A DNA stretch of 64,000 bases from a virus, in IMG/VR virus record IMGVR_UViG_3300020162_002681, positions 82,233-146,232 of that record. One strand, 5' to 3'. The first letter of the stretch is position 1. Each line of letters starts with the position of its first letter. The notes under the pieces are model-generated. The model did no database searches. It was given only the letters and a program-made list of their open reading frames with translations, and was not told the origin of the DNA. A program made the position numbers and the translations under genes. This document shows positions 9,801-18,036 of the stretch, piece after piece.

Positions 9801-12641
9801 AAATGCTACGCTGGTACTTACTGCAATAGGAACTGCACTATTAAAACTTTGGAGTTTCCTTAGTTGACTAGAAAGGATAATTCTTTTTTGTTCATTATCC
9901 GCAGCTTTCTCTTGTTCTTTACTTTGAGCTTGTAAGGCTTGTAGTTGGTCTTGAAAATCTTGAACTCTTTCCCGACTTCCAATACCACCCTTCTCTTCTT
10001 CACTCTTTATTTTTGCGCGAATACCTTCAAGACGTTTTTCAATTATATCTTTCTGACCTTCAAAAGAACTCTTGACAGCTTGAACATCTTCTTCATTAAG
10101 AACAATCCCAAGTTGAATTTTCTGCTTTACAGTTTTTTCAGACTCTGTAATAGCTTTAAAATCGCCAGTCTTTATATTTGCTTGGTCAGTATTGATTTGG
10201 GAAGTTAACAGTGCTGTTGACTGGTCTATCTTCTTTTGGAATACGTCATTTTGAGCAGCATTACCATTGAGTATATTGAAACTTTGACCTAGGTTACTGA
10301 TTACAGTATTGAGTACTCTCGCTTCTTCGCTCATAGCTTTTAGTTGAGAGCGAGTATCTGTAATACCTTTTACAAAGTCGTCAAGTCCTGCAACACCCTT
10401 AAGTTCCTTTAAATTCTCAGTAAGCTCCTGTACTTCGGGAATACTAGCAGCATTACTATAAGCGTTGAAAGCTGTGATACCTCCAGCTATCGCTGTGGTG
10501 GCGAGGGCAATCCCTCCTCCGACAAGACCTGTAGACAAGGCAAAACTTCCAAGCTCTTTAGCCGCACCGCCAATAACGTTACGAATTGGTGCAGTAGCTT
10601 TACCTAATTTGCTTATTGCTCCCCCTGCTTTATTAAGTAAATCATTATCGCCAGAAGCCAACCCAATAACACCACTTACAGTACCTTTGACAGTATTCCC
10701 TACTGCTCGACCAGCACGTAGAATTTCACTGCGCTCTGTTATAGATGCAGGATTTTTAACGGGGGCAGGTTTTGTGACTACAGGAGAAGTTTGTGGTGTC
10801 TGTACTTGGGGGGAAGATATAACATCGGCAGCTACTTTTGCGGTATCACTGCCAACCTTAGCAATTTCGTCATTAACTTGAGTTACAAGCCCCTTAACTC
10901 TCTTTACTACAGCACTAGCTAGACGAACTACAGCATCTTCAATCTTTTGAGCTAAGGTCTTAACATTAATATCCCCCTCATCAAGTTTCAATGCAGATTT
11001 AATTGTCTGACCTAAACGACCAAGATTCTTAAACAGAAAGGAGAAAAATGCAAGAGGAGCGACCACACTGAATACGCTACCGATAAACCCAGAGACAGCT
11101 TGAAACTTATTAGCTATACCATCAAGTTGACCTGCAAATGTACCAAAACTACTGCTGCTCTTAGTCGCAAGAACACCAAGCAATGTATTGGTATCTTGGA
11201 GGTTCTTTTTGACTTCTTCCCCTACACCAGAGCCAAAATCTTCTACAGCAGCTTGAGACTTATTAAACGAAGACCTAAATGCTCCTTCAAGAGTTTGCCC
11301 TCTTTCTTTGGAGCTTTGGGTTAATTTATCTTGACCTTGAGTAGTTCCAGCCTCCTCGATAGTGGCTCGGAAGTTCTTACGGTTTTCACCGCCAGATTGC
11401 AACAATGCGTTAGCGGCTTTGACTGCTTCGCTTGAACCAAAGACTTTATTAAGAGCATCACGACTTCCTCCAGTCGCTTTACCCAAACGTTCAATAAGTT
11501 TTACCAAACCCTCTTCTTTAAGAGCGCCAAAACCAAATTGAATAGGCTTACCAGCTTCGTCTCTTAAAGTACCAAGAGCTTCCTGAGCCTTAGAGCTATT
11601 ATTGACAATTTCGTTGACAAGAGATTTAATTGCAGTAGAGCCTTCCCCTGCTGAAATACCTTGGGTAGTAACAAGAGCTAACGAGGTAGCCATTTCCTCA
11701 AAGGAAACTCCAGCAGACGCACCAGTTGAGGTTAATTCAGCCGCCTCAGCATTTAATTGGTCAAGGGTGAGAATACCTACCTTAGTCGTTGCAAAGAGCT
11801 GTGCAGCCCGTTTGTCGGCATCTCTAAAGCTGTCACCAAGATTCTTGTTTGCAGCAAGTATTTTAACAATACCTTCGTTAGTTCCTTCCAGATTACCGAA
11901 ACCAACTTCCGAAAGATTTACGGAAGCTTTACCGACACTTTTTTGAGCTGACTTAGAGTTAAAGCCAGCAGAAGCAATATCATACTGAGCATTTAAGGTT
12001 TGTGCAGAATTAGTTGCAAAGTTTGTTTCGCGTTGCAATTCTCGTAATGCTTTGATACGAGCGCCAACCACACTCAAGGCAGACTCCTCTGACGAGGTGG
12101 TGATTGTGGCAAGTCGGAATGCTGCACTCTCTACTTTGCTGTAAGCTGCAACTGCGCCAATAGACCATTTTTGATACGATTGGTTGTCAAAGATAATTTG
12201 ACTGGCAGTACTGATACGGTTGAACGTGGTATCAGAAGTTTCTTCAAGAATTTTAATGTTGGCAGCAAATTCTTTTGTCCCTAGAATCGCTTCACTGAAA
12301 CTAATGCTTTTACTTACACCCGCAAGACTTTTTAAAGATTGCGCAGCCGCATCTATAATGCTTTTTGCACCTTGAAGCTTACTAAAGGCACTACTAATAT
12401 TTGCAATACCGAATGTGGCATTTACCGCAATAGAGCCAACCGCAGTGAGAGATGTACCTAGCTTAGCCGTTTGACTTATATTAGACGACCAAGCCCCTGA
12501 TAACTTTGTAAGCCCTTTTTCAAGCTCTACAACGTTACCAAGCGTACCTTTAATATCGTCCCCAATATTTAGAGTGCCTTTATTGATGGCATCTCTAAGC
12601 CCTAACTGAGCTGGAGTTGTATCTATTGCTGGCGCTGCCAT
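6870..12641 (-). CDS. tail tape measure protein
   Basis: 1,923 residues, the longest gene in the window. The N-terminal 500 residues carry the typical tape-measure core (SSEESALSVVGARIKAL, LNAEAAELTSTGASAGVSFEEM, GISAGEGSTAIKSL), as in TP901-type tape measure proteins. Around residues 515-545 and 680-735 there are hydrophobic, Ala/Gly-rich segments that may enter the host membrane. The rest is long Gln/Lys/Glu-rich coiled coil. It follows the frameshifted tail chaperone genes, the classic position. Length predicts a tail of about 290 nm. No peptidase or lysozyme domain was recognised inside. Confidence 0.95.
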   Translation of the reverse strand: MAAPAIDTTPAQLGLRDAINKGTLNIGDDIKGTLGNVVELEKGLTKLSGAWSSNISQTAKLGTSLTAVGSIAVNATFGIANISSAFSKLQGAKSIIDAAAQSLKSLAGVSKSISFSEAILGTKEFAANIKILEETSDTTFNRISTASQIIFDNQSYQKWSIGAVAAYSKVESAAFRLATITTSSEESALSVVGARIKALRELQRETNFATNSAQTLNAQYDIASAGFNSKSAQKSVGKASVNLSEVGFGNLEGTNEGIVKILAANKNLGDSFRDADKRAAQLFATTKVGILTLDQLNAEAAELTSTGASAGVSFEEMATSLALVTTQGISAGEGSTAIKSLVNEIVNNSSKAQEALGTLRDEAGKPIQFGFGALKEEGLVKLIERLGKATGGSRDALNKVFGSSEAVKAANALLQSGGENRKNFRATIEEAGTTQGQDKLTQSSKERGQTLEGAFRSSFNKSQAAVEDFGSGVGEEVKKNLQDTNTLLGVLATKSSSSFGTFAGQLDGIANKFQAVSGFIGSVFSVVAPLAFFSFLFKNLGRLGQTIKSALKLDEGDINVKTLAQKIEDAVVRLASAVVKRVKGLVTQVNDEIAKVGSDTAKVAADVISSPQVQTPQTSPVVTKPAPVKNPASITERSEILRAGRAVGNTVKGTVSGVIGLASGDNDLLNKAGGAISKLGKATAPIRNVIGGAAKELGSFALSTGLVGGGIALATTAIAGGITAFNAYSNAASIPEVQELTENLKELKGVAGLDDFVKGITDTRSQLKAMSEEARVLNTVISNLGQSFNILNGNAAQNDVFQKKIDQSTALLTSQINTDQANIKTGDFKAITESEKTVKQKIQLGIVLNEEDVQAVKSSFEGQKDIIEKRLEGIRAKIKSEEEKGGIGSRERVQDFQDQLQALQAQSKEQEKAADNEQKRIILSSQLRKLQSFNSAVPIAVSTSVAFNSSAKAQFNQLKETLDKVFVIDKIDISKVDPQEFSKILPKLQGVLSNITVQADIDPKGAIEGLQRLTKDVRVMQFVASDPTAQKAMDEAFKVATDKILSYNNTVTNSYTKLFSVISGAGAVGGEAIGSATKKSLQGIKGNIEALRASLAAPNISAQDYADRLSKIADLSAEAFSVKNSGQISEELGKRKQLLTFNQGLLEVQKNIVSVFAQESKFGSFSVSLAQAKLAAAEKELSVKQESLAISAREEEITKNNILEAAQAELGNRQKQLQQVLKSGNISVEDSSSSGAANTKIDLANTQAVQQVKDTAKKDQTLAEQSLQKSREATDKGLVKIDDSQITTLIEEQRTKLRNSGRVSNTAKVDKIANEKVNSIVTSNEDGKFINLRELQNLGNGQGDEATKIADLLLANTQKSESSKQSDIDSAKKRASDVVGASDQLKERVNSIDLESAKKVVQQAEQDLKFTVVANRLKQEIGALAETIARNEAAIDASFAGQQRLIDISKGIGDAFSSLGSTASSLFSASSLGSVFSNIGSKLSDRTGQVLLDANKEISKITARLNTVQVVRDRVASANADAKKSGVSNPDLEKQQKDIEKQLKTAKAEADRDLQYIKQRTILEGVNASLERFGAIAKEGADKLDKVANLANARLDLQGRREQTTLQSNQATRGFSNSVLGLFGQNNPAAQALVGRNEILGTIDKTKADKNEAGRTGEKELNTLEVQRQQLLTENLMLTNALTQTQLLGKLVEKIDPTSGIQVGDISSVNQVIGNIPKNIADAQAQTAKSLALNTDTQNVVRQETQSKIRNIDLSGQSQILEIAKNNPTAGLGSPEVFAALRNGINLSRQQPIQQIEERKPFGASFDQTQKELQGIGGNTRDTIKQQAQEYQAFLQKDAKKITNEFAAASPNKPQNPASASSQQNLSVVVNNTISLDGVKTSFSGDSLNKVGAAVGKSGDVISKAFNDFGKQFLDLSKTAFGV

Positions 12642-12671
12642 TCCTACCTACATTCTTTTCTGCCTCTGTTT

Positions 12672-12681
12672 ATTGTACCAT
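12672..12681 (-). promoter_or_regulatory. candidate extended -10 promoter before the tape measure
   Basis: On the minus strand ATGGTACAAT (TG, one base, TACAAT) lies about 30 bases before the tape measure ATG at 12641. It matches the extended -10 pattern seen before other late units, but no -35 box is apparent and it is close to the chaperone stop, so support is modest. Confidence 0.3.
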
Positions 12682-12685
12682 CAGG

Positions 12686-13096
12686 CTAATTGAAAAACTC
12701 AAAGCTGTATTTCTTGATACCTCTTAATGTCTTTTTCTGTTCAAGTCCTCGCCAAGAGAAAGGTTTGTCGGACACTTCATCCAACAGCTCGTTGAATTTT
12801 TCATTCTTCAATTCTTGGATTTTAATATCGGGAGAACGTGCAGATTCGCGCTTAAGGGCTAAAAGTGTGCGAATTTCCCAGTAATCGAGAGTTCTCCACA
12901 ACTCCAAAGCATTCTCTGGATATGCAGAGAGAAGGCAGTCGAGTATAATATCGCTGCCCTCAAATTCTACAGGGTCTTGAAACTGAGGGAAATACGGTTC
13001 GGTTAGTTTGCTTCTGTTTTTGGTTTTGACGCTTCCACCAGAGTCTCCAGTTCCTTCTCTCTGTCCAGAAGAATCTTGCCTTGACTCAATCTCCAC
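12686..13096 (-). CDS. tail assembly chaperone, frameshift extension
   Basis: This frame overlaps the upstream chaperone gene by 94 bp in the -1 frame and has no good ribosome binding site of its own. It lies directly before the tape measure gene, exactly where G/GT-type tail chaperones are found. An A-rich site CCA AAA ACA (13015-13023, minus strand) allows Lys-tRNA to slip back one base near the end of the first frame. That would give a fusion of about 282 residues: 172 from the first frame and 110 from this one. The C-terminal part is acidic and basic mixed and rich in Trp, Leu and Glu. The internal ATG at 13096 is probably not used. Confidence 0.7.
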   Translation of the reverse strand: MEIESRQDSSGQREGTGDSGGSVKTKNRSKLTEPYFPQFQDPVEFEGSDIILDCLLSAYPENALELWRTLDYWEIRTLLALKRESARSPDIKIQELKNEKFNELLDEVSDKPFSWRGLEQKKTLRGIKKYSFEFFN

Positions 13097-13533
13097 TGAT
13101 GCCAGTGAATTTGGAGTTGAGACTGGAAGGGCAAAAAATGTAATTTACTTACCTCTGGTTCGGTAGCACCTTCTACATATGCGCGAGTTTTTTCGTCAAT
13201 TGAACCGTTAAAAATTAGCTTAACAAGTTGCTCCCAATTGTCTTTGATGTCTTCATAATCTAAATAAACATCATTGTTGTCTGCATCTTTTTTACCTTGT
13301 ACTGGAAGTAGCCCCACATATTCTCTGATAAGCTCTACTACATCGTCCTCTACAAAAAGTTCAGCAATAGCACCATTGGATTGTACATACTTGCCAGTCA
13401 ATTCACTTTGTAATTCAATAAGCCGTTTCAAATTGCTTTGAGGTGTACGTTTAACTCGGCATTTAGTTCCATCATCTAGAACGACTTCGAGGGTTTGGTA
13501 AGATGGTTTGCTTGATACTGATGAGGCTGCCAT
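13003..13533 (-). CDS. tail assembly chaperone, G-like
   Basis: 176 residues starting with ATG at 13533. The N-terminus (TLEVVLDDGTKCRVKRTP) and the middle (LRLIELQ-type helix, FVEDDVVELIREYVG) resemble tail chaperones that bind the tape measure before tail tube assembly. It overlaps the preceding gene by 62 bp and the downstream -1 frame by 94 bp. In many siphophages a small share of ribosomes shifts frame here to make the longer GT-type protein. Function is assigned by position and the overlapping-frame architecture. Confidence 0.75.
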   Translation of the reverse strand: MAASSVSSKPSYQTLEVVLDDGTKCRVKRTPQSNLKRLIELQSELTGKYVQSNGAIAELFVEDDVVELIREYVGLLPVQGKKDADNNDVYLDYEDIKDNWEQLVKLIFNGSIDEKTRAYVEGATEPEVSKLHFLPFQSQLQIHWHQWRLSQGKILLDREKELETLVEASKPKTEAN

Positions 13534-13909
13534 AGAATTGTCCTAGTTCTGTTTTTTCGTTGAGTAAAGTATTGTTTTGTAAAATCAAGTCTGGCTGGAA
13601 GCTGTATATTCCTTTATAGCCATAAGACTCATTTCGAGGCTCTTCAGTCTGATGCACAGACCTTAGAAAGAAGGTTTCTATTTTTCCGTCAAAAGATATA
13701 ACGTAGAAAAATAAGTCAAATATGTAGTCCAATACGAGTGGACTTTCGTAGTAACTACTATAGCATAGCTCTATGGTGCTATTTTTCTTGAAGTCAGACT
13801 CGATAATTACACTGTAAGGTGAAGGAAATGTAAAAAAATTGCCATCAATATCTCTAATAAAGAGGCTACTGATGGCAAAGTATTTAGTTCCAAGGCATTC
13901 GATAGCCAT
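13472..13909 (-). CDS. hypothetical tail-region protein
   Basis: 145 residues, strongly aromatic (many Phe and Tyr), with a middle segment YIFDLFFYVISFDG that is hydrophobic but probably a beta strand, not a membrane helix. It sits between the tail tube candidate and the chaperone gene and overlaps the latter by 62 bp. The C-terminal end PNPRSRSR falls in the overlap. No family recognised; probably a minor tail protein. Confidence 0.65.
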   Translation of the reverse strand: MAIECLGTKYFAISSLFIRDIDGNFFTFPSPYSVIIESDFKKNSTIELCYSSYYESPLVLDYIFDLFFYVISFDGKIETFFLRSVHQTEEPRNESYGYKGIYSFQPDLILQNNTLLNEKTELGQFYGSLISIKQTILPNPRSRSR

Positions 13910-13915
13910 GCATTA

Positions 13916-14767
13916 TTATACGCCAGTTGGAGCAGCTACACCAGCAAGAGTGCGGTAGGTGTCGAGGTCAGTTTCATAACGACCGATGTTGTTGTAGGTC
14001 AGGCTGTCGTATACCAAGCCGTTAAATCCCTCAGTACTACCCTTAACTTGAGAACCGTTAAGTGCTGTAGTGTCAATGGTAATAACTGCTTTGGCAGTTG
14101 TCAAGCTATCGACTGGAGTTACTTTCAATACGGTGAATACTCCATCAATTGCGCCACCCTTGATAGTAACGTTGCCAGCAACACCAGTAGTTGCTACCGT
14201 AGAGTCGAAATCAACTTCGTTAGGGTTAGAGGTTGCTGTGCTCTTGCGAACGGCTGTGACACGAATTTTAGGGGTAATGGTGAGGTCAGCAATCTTACTT
14301 TCCGTAAGTGTTTTGTCAACGTAAATTTTCCTAGCTACATAATCAATCTTAGTAACAATTGTACTAGCTGGGATGCCAGTACCCGCAGAAGCTACTGTAA
14401 TTGCGTCACCAGATTTCACACCAAGGTTGGTGCTGTTATAAGTTTCGTCGAAGGTAATCTCTTTCAGTCCAGAAGCGAGGTAAGCGTCAGCAACAGTAAC
14501 GTTGCTCTTTGCGGTCAGCGAACCAGTAGCAACCGCAGTAATAAAATCGCCTACACGAACACCATCAAATGCACCAGCAACTTCAGCCTTCAGCTTGGAT
14601 TGAGTAGCGATAGGGATGACCGACGCAGTGATGTCAGCTTGAGCAAGAGCGATAGTGATAGGGATGTACTCAGAATCACCAATTGTCTTAATTGGGTTAG
14701 TACCGAAGTCTAGAGTTGTGAGAACTTTAGGGTTAGCTACGCCCAAAGCAATTTGAATATTTGACAT
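13916..14767 (-). CDS. major tail (tube) protein candidate
   Basis: 283 residues, rich in Thr, Val, Ala and Gly with repeated beta-strand patterns and no Cys-rich or membrane segments. It is preceded by its own extended -10 promoter candidate at 14800 and followed by the chaperone and tape measure genes, the usual place for the tail tube gene. The middle of the protein (residues 60-230) looks like an inserted Ig-like or similar beta domain. No sheath gene is seen beside it, which supports a non-contractile tail. Assignment by position and composition. Confidence 0.7.
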   Translation of the reverse strand: MSNIQIALGVANPKVLTTLDFGTNPIKTIGDSEYIPITIALAQADITASVIPIATQSKLKAEVAGAFDGVRVGDFITAVATGSLTAKSNVTVADAYLASGLKEITFDETYNSTNLGVKSGDAITVASAGTGIPASTIVTKIDYVARKIYVDKTLTESKIADLTITPKIRVTAVRKSTATSNPNEVDFDSTVATTGVAGNVTIKGGAIDGVFTVLKVTPVDSLTTAKAVITIDTTALNGSQVKGSTEGFNGLVYDSLTYNNIGRYETDLDTYRTLAGVAAPTGV

Positions 14768-14799
14768 TTAGTTTTTGTTCTTATCGATAAGATTTACTT

Positions 14800-14810
14800 T
14801 AAGTATACCA
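14800..14810 (-). promoter_or_regulatory. candidate late promoter, extended -10
   Basis: On the minus strand ATGGTATACTTA contains the TG-N-TATACT extended -10 pattern and the TATACTTA octamer shared with 39.35 and 43.96 kb. It lies 33 bases before the ATG of the tail tube candidate at 14767, a good distance for a short leader. No clear -35 box is visible. Confidence 0.45.
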
Positions 14811-14815
14811 TTTGC

Positions 14816-15298
14816 TTAATAGGCAAACACAGCGCAATTAATTTTAGCGTAATCGTATACAAGGTCAGTAGTTGTAGATGATTCATATTTGATAGTGATA
14901 CCTTTCTCTTTGTCGATAGTAAAAGGTATAACATCGTCAACTTCACTATTTTGAAGAATGCGCTTAATTTCTTTAGCTACATGAAAAGTTAGTCCTGATG
15001 CTGTATCTTTGGCACTGTAGGCTAACACATAAGCGATAGTGAGACTGACTATATCTCCATTACCAATTTGAAATAGAGAAGATTCCTCATTTCTAAATAT
15101 CTTCAAAAGGGGGTAGATATTCGTCCCTAGAGGCAGTTTATTAGTATTGTCTACTGTGTAACTAGAGATAGCTTTCTTGCCACCTAGAGCCGTATTAAAC
15201 GTAATGTTGACTTCATTACGGATATAAGCTGCAATAGTTTGTAAATCTACATCAGGGAATTTATAGTTAGCTACATAGTTGGGGCGCTCAATAAACAT
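14816..15298 (-). CDS. tail terminator or minor tail protein candidate
   Basis: 160 residues from ATG at 15298; a TTG start 9 bases upstream is less likely because the ATG follows the preceding stop as TAATTATG. The size and gene position (between the connector gene and the tail tube gene) match tail terminator or neck proteins. The protein mixes helices and strands, with a central IVSLTIAYVLAYSAKDT core and basic helix VAKEIKRILQNS. Function inferred from order. Confidence 0.65.
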   Translation of the reverse strand: MFIERPNYVANYKFPDVDLQTIAAYIRNEVNITFNTALGGKKAISSYTVDNTNKLPLGTNIYPLLKIFRNEESSLFQIGNGDIVSLTIAYVLAYSAKDTASGLTFHVAKEIKRILQNSEVDDVIPFTIDKEKGITIKYESSTTTDLVYDYAKINCAVFAY

Positions 15299-15300
15299 AA

Positions 15301-15999
15301 TTACCAAAAGCTCACTGTATCTTGGTTACGCATATCAGCAGAGTAGTATGGGTAGCGCGTTCGTCTTGTTTGTACATTATTTCTGATAAATTCACCATCC
15401 ATGCCGCCCACTGACTCACTAAAATCATCCGCACAGTAAAAGCTAGGTTCTATACTATTTCGTTTGAAAATATCTGTGTCGCCGTTACCATCATTGTTAT
15501 AGTCATAACCAATGTAGTCCTTAAGAACTTCACCAGCAAGTACAATATTTTTATTAGCTAGTTGAGGTGCGTTGGCATCATTCTGAATAGCTTGTAGACT
15601 AGCATTTGCACCAGCTACAAAGATGCCTGTACCAGCAAATAGCGATTGCAAGCGGTCTAAGCCACGTTGTAGAGTTACCTGACTAAATCCATCGTTATTG
15701 GCATCTCCATCGGTTTGACGCGGAAATTTGAAATCGACGATTTTGGCAATAGCTAGGTCTTCAGCAATCATCTTCAGATAGTTGACCGTAGATGCTTCTG
15801 TAAGCTTTAGAGGAAATTCATAGAGCATTTGAAGGTGAGTATCCATATCTCCAATTTCTACTTCCTCTACAAGCATTTCTACAGTAGCTTCATCGATTTC
15901 TTGAGTAGCAATTCCTGTGATGCCAGAGGTCTCTTGTTCTACAACTTCGAGACGACCTTTGAGTTTGCGTGTGAGTGAAACTAGATTTGCGTATTTCAT
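15301..15999 (-). CDS. head-tail connector candidate
   Basis: 232 residues. The N-terminal 80 residues are helical and acidic (EIDEATVEMLVEEVEIGD), and the middle and C-terminal parts carry Asp/Asn-rich turns (YDYNNDGNGDTDI) that may bind divalent cations. It lies between the head genes and the tail tube candidate and ends 2 bases before the next start. This position suits an adaptor or stopper protein, but no specific family was recognised. Confidence 0.65.
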   Translation of the reverse strand: MKYANLVSLTRKLKGRLEVVEQETSGITGIATQEIDEATVEMLVEEVEIGDMDTHLQMLYEFPLKLTEASTVNYLKMIAEDLAIAKIVDFKFPRQTDGDANNDGFSQVTLQRGLDRLQSLFAGTGIFVAGANASLQAIQNDANAPQLANKNIVLAGEVLKDYIGYDYNNDGNGDTDIFKRNSIEPSFYCADDFSESVGGMDGEFIRNNVQTRRTRYPYYSADMRNQDTVSFW

Positions 16000-16533
16000 T
16001 TAACCGTACAGTAATTTTCCAGCGTAGGGTAGATAACCTTGACGAATTGCAGACTTACCTTCCCTAAAGGTGTCTAACTTGGCTCGATAGTTAGCACGTT
16101 GGTTAGCACTCTCACGGATTTTATTCTTGGCTTCCACTTCTTGCTGACGATGGATTGCTTCGTTAATCTGTTGGTCAGACATTTCCGCTAGTTCGTCGTC
16201 AGGAATGTCGTCGATGCTGTAGTATCTTTGACGACCTGTTAGGTTGAGAAATTCGGCTACTCCGCTACGCTCCGAGGCAGAAAAAAGAATTGAGGGCTTG
16301 CCAGAACTGAAAGAAGTGATGTCGGTATTCATGAATGCGAATGTCATGTTTTTGCCCATACCTTCTGAGATAACACCTTTGCGGCGTTTTACGACTGGCG
16401 CTGTGAAACCACCGCTTTTCTTGTTGGTTGCGTTGGGACGAGACTGGGGCAACCGTTCACCGAACATCGGTTTCATTGCCCCTTGCTTCATCTTGTTGGG
16501 TAGCGAGTTAGTTGGAAGTTGATTGGTTAGCAT
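16000..16533 (-). CDS. hypothetical head-tail region protein
   Basis: 177 residues, basic at the N-terminus (PNKMKQGAMKPM, APVVKRRKG), with a helical Gln/Glu-rich middle (DDELAEMSDQQINEAIHRQQ). No membrane segment. It directly abuts the connector gene (stop at 16000, next ATG at 15999) and overlaps the HhH gene by 26 bp. It may be a minor head or neck protein. No family was recognised. Confidence 0.65.
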   Translation of the reverse strand: MLTNQLPTNSLPNKMKQGAMKPMFGERLPQSRPNATNKKSGGFTAPVVKRRKGVISEGMGKNMTFAFMNTDITSFSSGKPSILFSASERSGVAEFLNLTGRQRYYSIDDIPDDELAEMSDQQINEAIHRQQEVEAKNKIRESANQRANYRAKLDTFREGKSAIRQGYLPYAGKLLYG

Positions 16534-17041
16534 TGATATTCTCTGCGGTGTAGCCGAATGTCTTTAAGCCTTCATAAACTAGACCTACTGTGGGGTCGGG
16601 TAGTTCAAAGTCGATAACGGCGATGTCTTCCCATTTCTTGCTTTTAAGTGGGGAAATTTTGTCTAGTTGACTGTATGATTCAATCTTAGCATCTTTACGA
16701 TATTCGACAATTTTTTGGGTTGCTACTTTTCCTACGAACTTAAGAGCTTCGATTTCGGATGCGGCGCAAGAGTTAATCTTCAGCTTTTTGACACTGGCGA
16801 TGACTGGAACGTTTTGGAACGAGACATCGTTGCTGGAGACGAAGTTGATGTCAGGTGCTGCGGTTGTGGGTTGGATGGACTGGAAGTCTGAGGCATTCAC
16901 TAAGATTGCAGTGGACTTAGCTCTAGCTTCTGCAATGTCGATTTCATATTCTTTATACTCACCTGCTAAGACAGTGTGACCATCTGAGTTGATGTACGCA
17001 GGGAAGATGCGGTAGATGCGTGGAGGTGTTTTTTGGGTCAT
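16508..17041 (-). CDS. helix-hairpin-helix (ComEA-like) protein
   Basis: 177 residues from ATG at 17041; a longer frame up to 17134 is rejected because it runs into the end of the homing endonuclease. Residues 87-140 carry a tandem helix-hairpin-helix domain: KINSCAASEIEALKFVG, then KIVEYR, then SQLDKISPLKSKKWEDI. This is the ComEA-type pattern (IN.A...EL...G...A..II.YR) that binds DNA without sequence preference. The N-terminal half looks like a beta domain. Its place between capsid and connector genes suggests a protein near the DNA exit channel. Confidence 0.7.
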   Translation of the reverse strand: MTQKTPPRIYRIFPAYINSDGHTVLAGEYKEYEIDIAEARAKSTAILVNASDFQSIQPTTAAPDINFVSSNDVSFQNVPVIASVKKLKINSCAASEIEALKFVGKVATQKIVEYRKDAKIESYSQLDKISPLKSKKWEDIAVIDFELPDPTVGLVYEGLKTFGYTAENINANQSTSN

Positions 17042-17063
17042 TTTTGTATAAGTATAGATGTAT

Positions 17064-17880
17064 CTATGATAGCAGAGATTGGAGAGCTTCTTGCCTAGCG
17101 GTATAAGCAAGTTCTGGTGTATCAAACGTACCAATATAGATTTTTTGTTTGTTTACGACTAATCGAGCTTCATACTTGTCGTATTTACCTTTTTTATACA
17201 CACCAGACGGTAGCTTTCGGGATTTTTTGGGGCTGGTCAGTTGAGCCTTATCTAATTCTTCTTTTACAGAGCTATCTTTGTCCCAGTAAAATTTTTCAGC
17301 TAAGATTCTAACATAACAAGCTTCTTTCTCTGTTTCGTAAGACCCCAGATAGATTGATTTTTTTATTTACCTTAATACTTGTTTCCCACCTTGCACCTTC
17401 GGATTTCCTATAGGCACTATCTCCCCTCTTTCTTCTCGATTCTATCATAAGCGTCTTATTTTCTTCTGAATGAGTTTTTCCGTAAAAGGGATTATTCTTA
17501 CCTAATGTTTGCTGTTTCTTTTTTATTTTTCTGTGAGGCTCATCTTCAGATATTTTACCAAAAGCTCTAGTAGACCTAGTTTGGTTGTAGCAAAGTTTCC
17601 AATCTGTAATTGAATCTAGGTAAGTTTGTTCAATATCTAATAAATCCTCATTGCTCTTATTTTCACAATTTTCTAAAACTTCTATATTAAAAATAGAATC
17701 CCCATGCAGATTGAAAACTCTTTGTAAATGCTTATTATTGTGTGTCTGCTTCCTTAATTTGTAAAAATGCTCCCTAATCCTAATTCTAATGTTTTGGCTA
17801 CTGCCAATGTAGAAGAATTTAGAGTCTGTATTGGTTATTTTGTAAATACCTTTAATATTAGGTATATTGTTTAAATCCAT
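17064..17880 (-). pseudogene. GIY-YIG homing endonuclease with AP2-like repeats, frameshifted
   Basis: The frame from ATG at 17880 encodes a GIY-YIG nuclease (KGIYKITN near residue 10, FYIGSS near 23) followed by a NUMOD3-like motif NPFYGKTHSEENK. It stops at 17308. Near residue 175 the sequence changes abruptly after a run of seven T on the plus strand (17358-17364, A on the coding strand). Removing one base gives VNKKSIYLGSYETEKEA and then a second copy SGVYKKGKYDKYEARLVVN...IYIGTFDTPELA up to TAG at 17064. These are two AP2-like DNA-binding repeats. The gene is therefore broken, read by slippage, or affected by a homopolymer sequencing error. It is a free-standing homing endonuclease next to the capsid gene, A/T-richer than its neighbours. 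Confidence 0.8.
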
Positions 17881-17973
17881 AATTTTTTTACTGGTTAATC
17901 TGGAAAATTAAAAAGTGGCAGGGTTCCAGAAACCTTTTCCCGTAGCTATCGGTATCCACATACCTATAATAAC

Positions 17974-18012
17974 AAAAATCCCTCAACCAACAATCTGTCG
18001 GAAGAGGGATTT
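17974..18012 (-). terminator. rho-independent terminator after the major capsid gene
   Basis: The arms AAATCCCTC (17976-17984) and GAGGGATTT (18004-18012) form a perfect 9-bp stem on the minus strand, followed by TTTTTGTT. It lies 25 bases after the major capsid stop codon, so it probably limits read-through into the homing endonuclease and connector genes. Confidence 0.8.
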
Positions 18013-18036
18013 AATTTTTGATTATCTCAACTAAGA

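Noticed and set aside
10465-10881. 138-residue plus-strand frame in the tape measure region
   Set aside because: Pro/Ala/Leu-rich mirror of the Ala/Gly-rich part of the tape measure.
14048-14713. 221-residue plus-strand frame opposite the tail tube candidate
   Set aside because: Ser/Asn/Cys-rich low-information sequence, antisense to a good structural gene, so a shadow.
17117-17311. 64-residue plus-strand frame in the homing endonuclease region
   Set aside because: The minus-strand frame gives a clear AP2-like repeat after correction of one base, so the plus frame is a shadow.
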